This document shows positions 18,369 to 25,951 of a stretch of DNA of 64,000 bases, in pieces. Position 1 is the stretch's first letter. Every line of letters begins with the position of its first letter. The notes beneath the pieces were generated by a model. That model ran no database searches. It was given only the letters and a program-made list of their open reading frames with translations, and had not been told where the DNA came from. A program made the translations under genes and the position numbers. Source of the DNA: JACRDG01 sp963760985 (GTDB taxonomy: Bacteria > Desulfobacterota > Desulfomonilia > Desulfomonilales > Desulfomonilaceae); the NCBI GenBank assembly GCA_963760985.1, contig CAVXFM010000015.1, positions 806,001 through 870,000 of the forward strand, written 5' to 3'.

Positions 18369-20046
18369 TTGAAAGACCAGGCACAGTCGGATGTTCGCAT
18401 AGGAGTTTTCGTCTGCGATTGCGGTTCCAACATCGCGGGCTACCTCAAGATGAAGGAACTGGTCGAATTTGCGAAGACCTTGCCACATGTGGCTTTCGTA
18501 CAGGAAAACCTTTACACCTGCTCTGAAGGCGGCATTAACGAAATAAAAGAAGCGATTCCCCGGGAAAACCTGAATCGCGTGGTGGTTGCCTCATGCACCC
18601 CGCGCACGCACGAGCCCCTTTTTCAGAGCGCGTGCGAGGAAGCGGGCCTGAATCCCTATCTCTTTGAAATGGCCAATATTCGGGACCAGTGCTCGTGGGT
18701 CCACATGAGAGAGAGCGAGAAAGGGACTGAACGCGCCAAGGGCCAGATCTCCATGGCAGTGGCCAAAGCCGCGAGGCTGAGACCTCTGAACCGCATCGAG
18801 TTGAGCCTGTTTCACCGGGCCGTGGTGATCGGCGGCGGCGTGGCAGGCATGTCCGCGGCCATGGCTCTGGGTAACATGGGATATGAAGTGGATCTGATCG
18901 AAAAGCAGGACCGGCTCGGTGGCCTGCTCAACGATCTCAACCTCGTCTTGCCGGCCAATGAGCCACCGTCGGTTCTCGTAAACGACCTGATCGGAAGGCT
19001 CGAGAACAATCCCAATGTGAAGCTGCATACCAATGCACAGATGACCAAGATCGAGGGATACGTCGGCAATTTCCAGGTGAGCATCAAAGACAACAGCGAG
19101 GAGAGCAAGGTCAAGGCGGGAGTCATCGTCGTCGCGATCGGCGGTCGGGTGTTCAAGCCCGAGGGCCTGTACGGATACGACGGGGAAAAGGTCATCACCC
19201 ACCTGGAACTGGAAGCCATGCTCAAGCAGGGCCTGCCTCAGGCAAAGAACGTGGTGATGATACAGTGTGTGGGCTCTCGATGCGACGAGCGCACGTACTG
19301 CTCGCGGATCTGCTGTATGACTGCGGTGAAGAACGCGATGCTTCTCAAAGAGAAGGATCGTTCTACCATGGTGACCATTCTGTACCGCGATATGCAAATG
19401 TACGGAGTGGAAAACGAGGACATGTTCCGCAAGTCCAAGGAAATGGGGGTACGTTATGTGACGTCCAGATCCCCTCCGACCTCCTACCGTGAGCGACGGT
19501 CGTGTTTCCGTGTATCATCAGCGTATGGGAAAAGACATCACCATGCCGGCAGACCTGGTGGTCCTGTCCACTCCGCTGATTGCACAGGAGGACGCGGGGC
19601 AGATCTCCACCATGCTCAAGGTTCCGTTGAACGACAACGGCTTTTTCCTGGAAGGTCACGTAAAGCTCAAACCGCTTGATTTCGCCACGGATGGCATCTA
19701 TCTCTGCGGCAATGCGCGCTTTCCGGCAACCATCCGGGAAGCGGTGTCCCAGGGCCTGGGCGCGGCATCCAGGGCCGCGGGAGTGCTCTCAAAGGACGCG
19801 CTTTACACCAGCGGCATCGTGGCTGACATCAGCCCGGAAACCTGTGTGGGTTGCCTGGGCTGCATCGACGTCTGCCCGTACGGCGCGATCAACTATATGG
19901 CAGATCGTGAGATCTGCCAGGTGAACAAGGTCCTCTGCAAGGGCTGCGGAGGCTGTGCAGCCACCTGCCCGTCCGGTAGCGCCAGGTTGGACGGCTTCTC
20001 CAGCGATCAGATTTACGCCCAGATCGAAAGAGCGCTCGCAGGATAA
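18369..20046 (+). CDS. hdrA3: HdrA C-terminal-half-like flavoprotein, frameshifted in this sequence
   Basis: This is a flavin/iron-sulfur protein of 558 residues if one frameshift is repaired. It starts at TTG 18369 (GGAG seven bases upstream). Features in order: IGVFVCDCGSNIAGY, VASCTPRTHEP, NIRDQCSWVHM, GGGVAGMSAAMALGNMG (FAD), IQCVGSRCDERTYCS, LYRDMQMYG. After KEMGVRYV the frame breaks near 19455-19461. The +1 frame then gives RPDPLRPPTVSDG and, downstream, FATDGIYLCGNARFP and two C-terminal [4Fe-4S] motifs (CVGCLGCIDVCPYGA, CKGCGGCAATCPSGSA). Removing one base joins the two parts exactly as in the corresponding region of HdrA1 (GVIFARYEPENPPVVEAG). Sequencing error, decay or, less likely, programmed frameshifting could explain it. 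Confidence 0.85.
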
Positions 20047-20111
20047 CCGAGCGTGATGGCCGGTCTGGGAGCGAGGTACAAGAACATTTTCCTGTGTGAC
20101 GGGGAGTGACA

Positions 20112-20552
20112 ATGTCCACAGAACAATTTGAACCGACTATAATCGGCTTTCTCTGCAACTGGTGCGCGTACGCAGGCGCTGACCTTGCTGGTGTCAGTCG
20201 CTTGCAGTACCCGCCGAATCTTCGTACCATTCGAACCTTGTGTTCCGCAACCGTCGGTCCTCACCAGATTCTGAAGGCATTTCAGAAAGGAGCGGACGGC
20301 GTCTTTGTAGGCGGGTGACACATCGGAGACTGCCATTACCTGTATGGTAATTACATGACGGTAAAAAGGATTGCTTTTCTCAAGAAAATCCTGGAATTCT
20401 CCGGTATCGATCCCGAACGGCTGAACCTCAAGTGGGTGTCATCCGCTGAGGGTCCTCGCTTCGCAAAGGTGGTCACGGAATTCGTGGAAAAGATTCGTGG
20501 TCTTGGACCTTCTCCCTTGCGCAAGACCCCCCCGGTGGCAAAGGCAGGGTAG
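20112..20552 (+). CDS. mvhD2: Second MvhD-type subunit, selenoprotein (Sec69)
   Basis: This is a 146-residue MvhD homologue with UGA 20316-20318 read as Sec. ATG 20112 is chosen over the upstream GTG because GGGGAG lies six bases before it. The N terminus GFLCNWCAYAGADLAGVSR is nearly the same as in the first copy. The core is KAFQKGADGVFVGG-U-HIGDCHYLYGN, then LNLKWVSSAEGPRFAKVV, ending at 20552. It presumably docks on HdrA3 or HdrA2 and accepts electrons from an unseen hydrogenase or formate dehydrogenase. Having two MvhD genes with two HdrA sets suggests the operon arose by duplication of an hdrA-mvhD pair. Confidence 0.93.
20335..20351 (+). promoter_or_regulatory. SECIS-like hairpin for mvhD2 Sec69
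   Basis: A 6-bp stem ATTACC/GGTAAT with loop TGTAT lies 17 bases after the UGA. The preceding TGACACATCGGAGA context is identical to that of the first mvhD. Confidence 0.78.
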
Positions 20553-20625
20553 CCGCGGATAACTGGCTGCGCGTCCCGTGTGACGAGGAGCGCACAGTCG
20601 AAACCTCAGTTGACCGGAATACGAC

Positions 20626-21450
20626 ATGATCGAACAAGTAAGAGAATATGTGCGAACATTGCTGAACGAGGGGAAGATCGGCGCGTTCATAGGTCTGCAG
20701 GATCAAGACGGCAACATCGTCCCCCACGTATACGAAACAAGCGAGGATCTGGACCACGGCTTCACTGTGGGTGACGTCGACAGCCCTGGGGACTCCCGTT
20801 ATCCTCTTGCGAAGGTAGCGTTGACCGTGGTGCAGGCATACCCGGACATGACGCTCGGCGTGCTGGTGCGCGGGTGCGACGAACGGGCTCTCAACGAGCT
20901 TGCACGCTGGAATCAGATTGTGGCTCCTGAGAAGATCGTCAAGGTCGGGATAGCGTGCCCTGCTGAACTGGCAAAGACCCACGAATGCCGGAAGCCTTTT
21001 CCGGACGAGTTTGTGGCCGGGGAGAAGGCCGAACCTGTCACCAATGAGAGGGTCGCGGAAGTCATGGCAATGGATTTACTTTCGCGCCTGTCCTATTGGT
21101 CTGAGGAGTTCGACCGGTGCATCAAGTGCTATGGCTGCAGAAATGTGTGCCCGGTGTGCTTCTGTAACGTGTGCACCCTGGAAGAAGACAGCCTGATACG
21201 GACAGGCGATCTTCCACCTGAGAATCCGATGTTTCATCTCACGCGCGCCATTCATATGGCCGGCCGATGCATCGACTGCAACCTGTGCACCGAGGTGTGC
21301 CCCGCGGATATACCTTTGCGCACGCTGTACAAACGAGTAGCGGAAATCGTCAAGGACGAGTTCGGGTACCTCACGGGAGAAGTAGGTGGAGGAAAGTCTC
21401 CGCTGAACATCCTTGGTTCCGACCCGGGCCATACCGCGGCAAACGACTAA
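20626..21450 (+). CDS. FrhB-like / ferredoxin protein of the Hdr operon
   Basis: This 274-residue protein has an N-terminal segment with VVQAYPDMTLGVLVRGCDERALNEL and KVGIACPAELAKTHEC. These resemble the conserved Cys-containing loops of the FrhB family (coenzyme F420 or NAD(P)-linked electron-transfer subunits). Two [4Fe-4S]-type motifs follow: CIKCYGCRNVCPVCFCNVC near residue 165 and CIDCNLCTEVCPADIP near 218. I see no complete FAD-binding motif. In this position it is a candidate for linking the Hdr complex to a dehydrogenase such as formate dehydrogenase, but the donor is not encoded here. ATG 20626 has a modest GGAA site. Confidence 0.72.
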   Translation: MIEQVREYVRTLLNEGKIGAFIGLQDQDGNIVPHVYETSEDLDHGFTVGDVDSPGDSRYPLAKVALTVVQAYPDMTLGVLVRGCDERALNELARWNQIVAPEKIVKVGIACPAELAKTHECRKPFPDEFVAGEKAEPVTNERVAEVMAMDLLSRLSYWSEEFDRCIKCYGCRNVCPVCFCNVCTLEEDSLIRTGDLPPENPMFHLTRAIHMAGRCIDCNLCTEVCPADIPLRTLYKRVAEIVKDEFGYLTGEVGGGKSPLNILGSDPGHTAAND

Positions 21451-21468
21451 ATAGGGGGCTGACGGAGA

Positions 21469-21764
21469 TGGCCGATCAGGAATCTACCAAAGAAATCCAG
21501 GCCGATCCCAAGCAGGTCAAGCGAGCGGTGCTGGTTTTCTATGAGAATCAAATCCTCATCGAATGCCCGTTCTGTGGCAAGACCCTGATCCGGACCAACT
21601 ACGAGCGCATACAAAAACTCCTACACATCGAAGGGGCCACAAGGGCGAAACAGTGTGAGAAGTGCGGCAAACTGGCCGCACTCACGCTCAATTCGCAGGC
21701 CAAGAAGATCATTTTAGATAAGATTGGCAAAGAGAAGGCGTCCAGCCCGGCTCACGAGAACTGA
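21469..21764 (+). CDS. Small zinc-ribbon protein, last gene of Hdr operon
   Basis: This 98-residue protein carries ECPFCGKTLIR and KQCEKCGKLAALTLN, two CxxC pairs spaced for a zinc ribbon or rubredoxin-like knuckle. It begins 18 bases after the preceding gene, the closest spacing in the operon, and is the last gene before a stem-loop. It could be an assembly factor or a regulator. The family is not recognised. Confidence 0.68.
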
Positions 21765-21770
21765 ACGCTT

Positions 21771-21810
21771 TCTTCGCTCCCGTGCGTCAATGCGGGAAAC
21801 TACGCGAAGA
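21771..21810 (+). terminator. Stem-loop after the Hdr operon
   Basis: An outer 7-bp stem TCTTCGC/GCGAAGA and an inner TCCCG/CGGGA stem together form a hairpin just after the stop of the zinc-ribbon gene. No T-run follows, so it is a candidate attenuating or stabilising structure, not a typical intrinsic terminator. Confidence 0.4.
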
Positions 21811-21940
21811 CGTAATCCCTGCCTACCCACACTGATGGCCTTGCTTTGTTCGCGATGACCTTACACGCGTGAAGGCTGGCCCGTGAATCGACAACCGCGC
21901 AGGTCAGGTTAAACCCACAATCGTATCAGAGGGAAATACC

Positions 21941-22480
21941 ATGCTGAAGCCGGAAACTACGATTCTTGTACTCGTGGATGTTCAGGAAAAGTTGTCCAGA
22001 GCCATGTACCAGAAAGACGCGCTCGTGGATAATACCGTCAAGATGGTACAGGGAGCGAAAATCCTCGAGCTTCCCATAGTGTGGACCGAGCAGAATCCCA
22101 AGGGACTGGGACAGACCGTGCCTGAGGTCCGGGAGTTCCTCGCGGGTTCCGAGCCAGTGACCAAGTTGAGCTTTAGTTGCTGTGGAGAACCGCGTTTCAC
22201 GGAAGAGATCCGCAGGTTGGACCGCTCCCAGATTGTGGTCGCAGGCATCGAGAGTCATGTATGCGTATACCAGACTGTGTCGGATCTCGTGAAACTCGGT
22301 TACGAGGTGCAGGTGCTCACCGATTGCGTGTCTTCCCGAACCCCTGCCAACCGAGCATTGGGCCTGGAACGGTGCAAAGAGTCCGGCGCATCCATGACCA
22401 GCGTGGAAACGGCACTTTTTGAAATGCTCGGCGCAGCGGAAGGTGACCGATTCAAGCAAATGCTGAAAGTGGTCAAGTAG
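21941..22480 (+). CDS. Isochorismatase-family cysteine hydrolase (YcaC-like)
   Basis: This 179-residue enzyme has the isochorismatase fold. The catalytic aspartate is in TTILVLVDVQEKL, the lysine in VTKLSFSCC, and the nucleophilic cysteine in AGIESHVCVYQT, which is the full triad. The substrate cannot be inferred; family members hydrolyse amides such as nicotinamide or unknown compounds (YcaC). It follows the Hdr operon on the same strand after a 176-base gap with a stem-loop, so it may be a separate transcript. ATG 21941 has GAGGGAAATACC upstream. Confidence 0.85.
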   Translation: MLKPETTILVLVDVQEKLSRAMYQKDALVDNTVKMVQGAKILELPIVWTEQNPKGLGQTVPEVREFLAGSEPVTKLSFSCCGEPRFTEEIRRLDRSQIVVAGIESHVCVYQTVSDLVKLGYEVQVLTDCVSSRTPANRALGLERCKESGASMTSVETALFEMLGAAEGDRFKQMLKVVK

Positions 22481-22596
22481 CGAAGCGCGAGAAGGGTGAA
22501 GCTCACCGCGGGGCCTGCCGAGTCTGACCACGGAGCCGTACAGATTCCTCGCCAGGAAACGAGGCTACTTGTCCGACCGAACGTCCGTACCGGTTC

Positions 22597-22863
22597 TTAA
22601 TATTGGCCGAGAAGGTGTTCGGCCAACGTATTCATGATCTCGTGAAAAATTACTCGGTAACCACCAGGCCAGGTATGACGGATAGGAGGCGGGGGCACGT
22701 ACCCGGAGAAGAGTTGCGGGTGTCCTGCTGGCTGCGCAGGAGCGCGTGTAGCCATCTGGGACGTAGGTGGTGGTGAGGGAAAATCATTCGCGGCATAGGA
22801 AGCCACCACTGACACTGACGTCACGAGCAATATCGTACAGACAATCAAGGCCACGAGTTTCAT
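22597..22863 (-). CDS. Small exported proline-rich protein
   Basis: This 88-residue protein has a signal peptide (MKLVALIVCTILLVTSVSVVASYAA) and a short proline-rich mature part (FPSPPPTSQM, SGYVPPPPIRHTWPGGYR) that ends with a helix. I chose ATG 22863 with GAGGTG upstream, instead of GTG 22875. Function unknown. The gene lies between unrelated neighbours. Confidence 0.6.
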   Translation of the reverse strand: MKLVALIVCTILLVTSVSVVASYAANDFPSPPPTSQMATRAPAQPAGHPQLFSGYVPPPPIRHTWPGGYRVIFHEIMNTLAEHLLGQY

Positions 22864-22946
22864 TTCACACCTCACCGGAGAATAGTACCCTGGGCAATCG
22901 GAAAAATCAACCTCAAAAGTGCTTCACACAGTGGTTTTCCCGATGA

Positions 22947-23921
22947 TCAGGGCATAGTCACGAGGATTTTCAGATCTCCGCGGCCCGCGGGATGCTGAAA
23001 AATCTCTTCGATCCGGTCAAAAGGAACAGTCTCGGATATCAGGGGGGTCGGATCGATCAGCCCCAGGCCCATAAGCCTCAAAGCCGGAGCGAACTGCCCG
23101 CAACGAGAACCGATTACATTGATTTCATTGATGACCAGGGGCGCAGGATTAAAGTCGAAGCTCCCGTGATAGGTGCTTTTGAGGACGAGGGTTCCTCTGG
23201 GTTTGAGACAATTCATTGCGAGTTCCCAGCCCGTCCGGTTGCCCGAAGCTTCCACTACCACGTCATAGGGACGACCGTCAGCGGGTAGGTTCTCAAGCAA
23301 GACCGCGGTTCCCCCCATACGTGCAAAGATGGCCATCTTTTCCGGATGCTTTCCTACGAGGTGCAGATCGCAGCCAGTCAAGCGCAACGCCATGCACACC
23401 AATAAGCCGAGTTTGCCGTCGCCAATCACCAGCACCCGATCTGCCGGCTGGATCTTCACTTGTTCCAAGATTTCCAACGCGGCAGCCACGGGCTCGGTAA
23501 AGACGGCCTTGTCGTCGGGCAAGCTCTCAGGAACGGGAACCAGGTTCGCGACAGGGAGCGACAGGTATTCGGCAAACGCGCCATCCCGGTTCAGTATGCC
23601 GAGCACGCTCCGATGCGGGCAATGCCTTTCCATTCCTTCTCTGCACCAGGAGCAGTCTCCGCATCCTGCATTAATTTCCCCGCACACGCGCAATCCTACC
23701 TGTGCAGGATCAGGAGACTGTGCCACCGTGCCGACGAATTCGTGACCCAGCACCCCGCGAAATCCCATGTACCCTTTGGTTATCTCTGTATCTGTCTTAC
23801 AAATTCCCGCCATTCGCACCTTGACGAGGGCTTCTCCAGACCGGGGCATTGGCTTGGGAATGCGCTTCAGCGTCAGGGTCTTGTCAAACACCAGCGCCTT
23901 CATACTCGGTTCAGTGGTCAA
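22947..23921 (-). CDS. MDR-superfamily zinc-type alcohol dehydrogenase-like protein
   Basis: This medium-chain dehydrogenase/reductase has about 324 residues. It shows the catalytic zinc region MAGICKTDTEITKGYMGFRGVLGHEFVGTV, four structural-zinc cysteines (GCGDCSWCREGMERHCP), and the coenzyme loop VLVIGDGKLGLLVCMALR. The NAD(P) motif is GDGKLG in place of the common GxGxxG. It starts at TTG 23921, which overlaps the YjbQ stop by four bases (TTGA) with GGAG eight bases upstream; ATG 23903 (MKALVF) is an alternative. It is coupled to the YjbQ gene. The substrate is unknown. Confidence 0.85.
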   Translation of the reverse strand: MTTEPSMKALVFDKTLTLKRIPKPMPRSGEALVKVRMAGICKTDTEITKGYMGFRGVLGHEFVGTVAQSPDPAQVGLRVCGEINAGCGDCSWCREGMERHCPHRSVLGILNRDGAFAEYLSLPVANLVPVPESLPDDKAVFTEPVAAALEILEQVKIQPADRVLVIGDGKLGLLVCMALRLTGCDLHLVGKHPEKMAIFARMGGTAVLLENLPADGRPYDVVVEASGNRTGWELAMNCLKPRGTLVLKSTYHGSFDFNPAPLVINEINVIGSRCGQFAPALRLMGLGLIDPTPLISETVPFDRIEEIFQHPAGRGDLKILVTMP

Positions 23922-24343
23922 AGCTCCTCTCCTATGATCTGGACGATGAGGGTTCTTTTTCGTGGCTTGTTATCGAAGTCCAGTGCCACCACCTGCTGCC
24001 ACGTGCCCAGGCACAGTGTGCCGTCCATTACGGGTATGGTCAAGGACGGTTTCATCAACGCGGCCCTTACGTGGGAAAACCCATTCCCATCCCCCCACCG
24101 GAGATTGTGGGCATACGTGCCATTCATGGGGGCCAGCCTTTCGAGCGCTTTCTTGAGGTCACTTACGGCTCCGGACTCAAACTCGATAGTGGTCACTGCT
24201 GCGGTAGAACCGGCTATCATCAGAGTCAAGAGGCCGTTTTTGACTCCTGAATCGTCGAGGCAACGTGCGAGATCGCCGGTGACATCGACACAATCCGAGA
24301 ACCCGTGAGTCTGAATCGAGATGGACGTATTATGTATGATCAT
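23918..24343 (-). CDS. YjbQ / UPF0047 family protein
   Basis: This 141-residue protein starts at ATG 24343, preceded by GAAGGA at good spacing; an ATG nine bases upstream sits on the ribosome site itself. Motifs of the family are present: GLLTLMIAGSTAAVTTIEFE, GTYAHNLRWGDGNGFSHVRAALM and CLGTWQQVVALDFDNKPRKR. Members of this family have been annotated as having secondary thiamine-phosphate synthase activity, but the true role is unsettled. It is the first gene of a two-gene overlapping operon with the MDR dehydrogenase. Confidence 0.85.
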   Translation of the reverse strand: MIIHNTSISIQTHGFSDCVDVTGDLARCLDDSGVKNGLLTLMIAGSTAAVTTIEFESGAVSDLKKALERLAPMNGTYAHNLRWGDGNGFSHVRAALMKPSLTIPVMDGTLCLGTWQQVVALDFDNKPRKRTLIVQIIGEEL

Positions 24344-24811
24344 GTGAAACATCCTTCGCGTGACGAGGGAACTGCATTCGGAACCGCTCTTCGTGACGAG
24401 ATACCCTCAAGGAATTACGCGGGAGGGACTTGGGAGGGACAGATGCTCGCTTCCTCCCATGAAGAGGAGCTCAAGCCGCCTCAAGTCCCGGGGAACGGAT
24501 GGGCCGGATTCTATCACTTTCTCAGGGGTCTTGTCTTGCCCTGTTTCTCGGCTGTATGATAGAGCCTTGTTTCAGGGTGACCGCTCGTCATACCCACGGC
24601 CGGAGATTCGGGTTTTCACGAAGGATGAAGGCCGTATCTCCCTCGTGCCTTGCGGTGCCCTCACTCTTGAGTGCAGCCCATGCCGCGTACACAAGTGGGC
24701 CTCGGTGTGGGGAAATCGCTTGGGAGTGGTGAGAACGGGGAGCCCGGGGAGATATCTCTTTGCAAGCTTGCCCCCCTGGAAATGCATTTTCATGAAAAAA
24801 GAGGTGAACCA
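24344..24811. other. Divergent intergenic region
   Basis: This lies between the leftward yjbQ gene and rightward hldD and should hold both promoters. The overlapping plus-strand ORFs are upstream extensions without conserved sequence. No repeat or RNA was recognised. Confidence 0.4.
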
Positions 24812-25798
24812 GTGATCATCGTGACCGGCGGAGCCGGATTCATCGGCAGCAATATCGTCAAGGCGCTCAATGAGGCAGGAGAGGACGATATCCTCATCGT
24901 GGACAGGCTTGGGCAGACGGACAAATGGAAGAATCTCAGGGACCTCAGATTTCTGGATTACGAGCACAAAGATGCCTTTCTCCAGAAGCTCGAGCATGGA
25001 ACGTTCGACCACGGCGTGCGCGCGATCATTCATATGGGAGCGTGCAGCTCTACCACGGAATTGGACGCGGACTATCTCATGGCCAACAACTATGAGTATT
25101 CCCGCCGGCTTGCCGCGAGGATCGGGAAGAACGACTCGGTCCGGTTCATTTATGCGTCGAGCGCGGCCACGTACGGCGACGGTTCCCAGGGCTATTCGGA
25201 CGATCACTCAGCCGTGCCTCCTCTTTTGCCACTGAACATGTACGGCTATTCCAAGCAGATGTTCGACCTGTGGGCTTTGAAGACCGGCTTCATCAACCGT
25301 GCAGTCGGTATCAAGTACTTCAACGTGTTCGGACCCAACGAGTATCACAAGGCGGATATGCGCAGCGTGGCAATTCGCGCGTACTACCAGGTGAAAAGAA
25401 CGGGCAAGGTCAAGCTCTTCAAATCCTACAGGCCGGACTTCAAGGACGGAGAACAGAGCCGCGACTTCATCTACGTGAAGGATGCGGTCAACATCACGCG
25501 GTTCTTTCTGGAAAGACCGCAGATCAACGGCATCTTCAATGCAGGAACATCCTTGCCTCGTAATTTTAATGACCTGGCTGCCTCGGTGTTTCGTGCGTTG
25601 GGCAAAGAACCGAATATCGAATACATTGGCATGCCAGAAGGACTTGAAAAGCGCTATCAGTATTACACCGCCGCGTCGCCGCACAAATTGAACGCAGCGG
25701 GATTCGATAGCCAATTTTTTTCGCTGGAAGAAGCGGTGCAAGACTACGTGGTCAATTACTTGGAAAGAGACCCCCGTGGCGAAGAAGAACCCGGATGA
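24812..25798 (+). CDS. hldD: ADP-L-glycero-D-manno-heptose-6-epimerase
   Basis: This enzyme makes the ADP-L,D-heptose used in LPS inner core synthesis. It has 328 residues from GTG 24812, preceded by GAGGTG at good spacing; the longer ORF upstream adds non-homologous sequence. The extended short-chain dehydrogenase features are IIVTGGAGFIGSNIVKAL (NADP-binding), HMGACSSTTELDADYL (catalytic region), FIYASSAATYGDG and the Tyr-Lys pair in YGYSKQMFD. Also present are VGIKYFNVFGPNEYHK and RDFIYVKDAVNI. Its presence indicates an LPS-bearing Gram-negative cell and is compatible with the Wzm/Wzt exporter at the right end. Confidence 0.94.
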   Translation: MIIVTGGAGFIGSNIVKALNEAGEDDILIVDRLGQTDKWKNLRDLRFLDYEHKDAFLQKLEHGTFDHGVRAIIHMGACSSTTELDADYLMANNYEYSRRLAARIGKNDSVRFIYASSAATYGDGSQGYSDDHSAVPPLLPLNMYGYSKQMFDLWALKTGFINRAVGIKYFNVFGPNEYHKADMRSVAIRAYYQVKRTGKVKLFKSYRPDFKDGEQSRDFIYVKDAVNITRFFLERPQINGIFNAGTSLPRNFNDLAASVFRALGKEPNIEYIGMPEGLEKRYQYYTAASPHKLNAAGFDSQFFSLEEAVQDYVVNYLERDPRGEEEPG

Positions 25799-25951
25799 CG
25801 CGCCAAGCCCTTGCTTGCGGAGAGCGCTTCAGTAAAAACCTGGTGAGTGTAATCAGTTACCAATTCGTGCATCGCTGACAAGGGCGAGCGCCCTTCTTAC
25901 CGTGTCGCTACGCAGCGCGGAGGAGCCCGATTACATGAGAGGAACCAAGAC

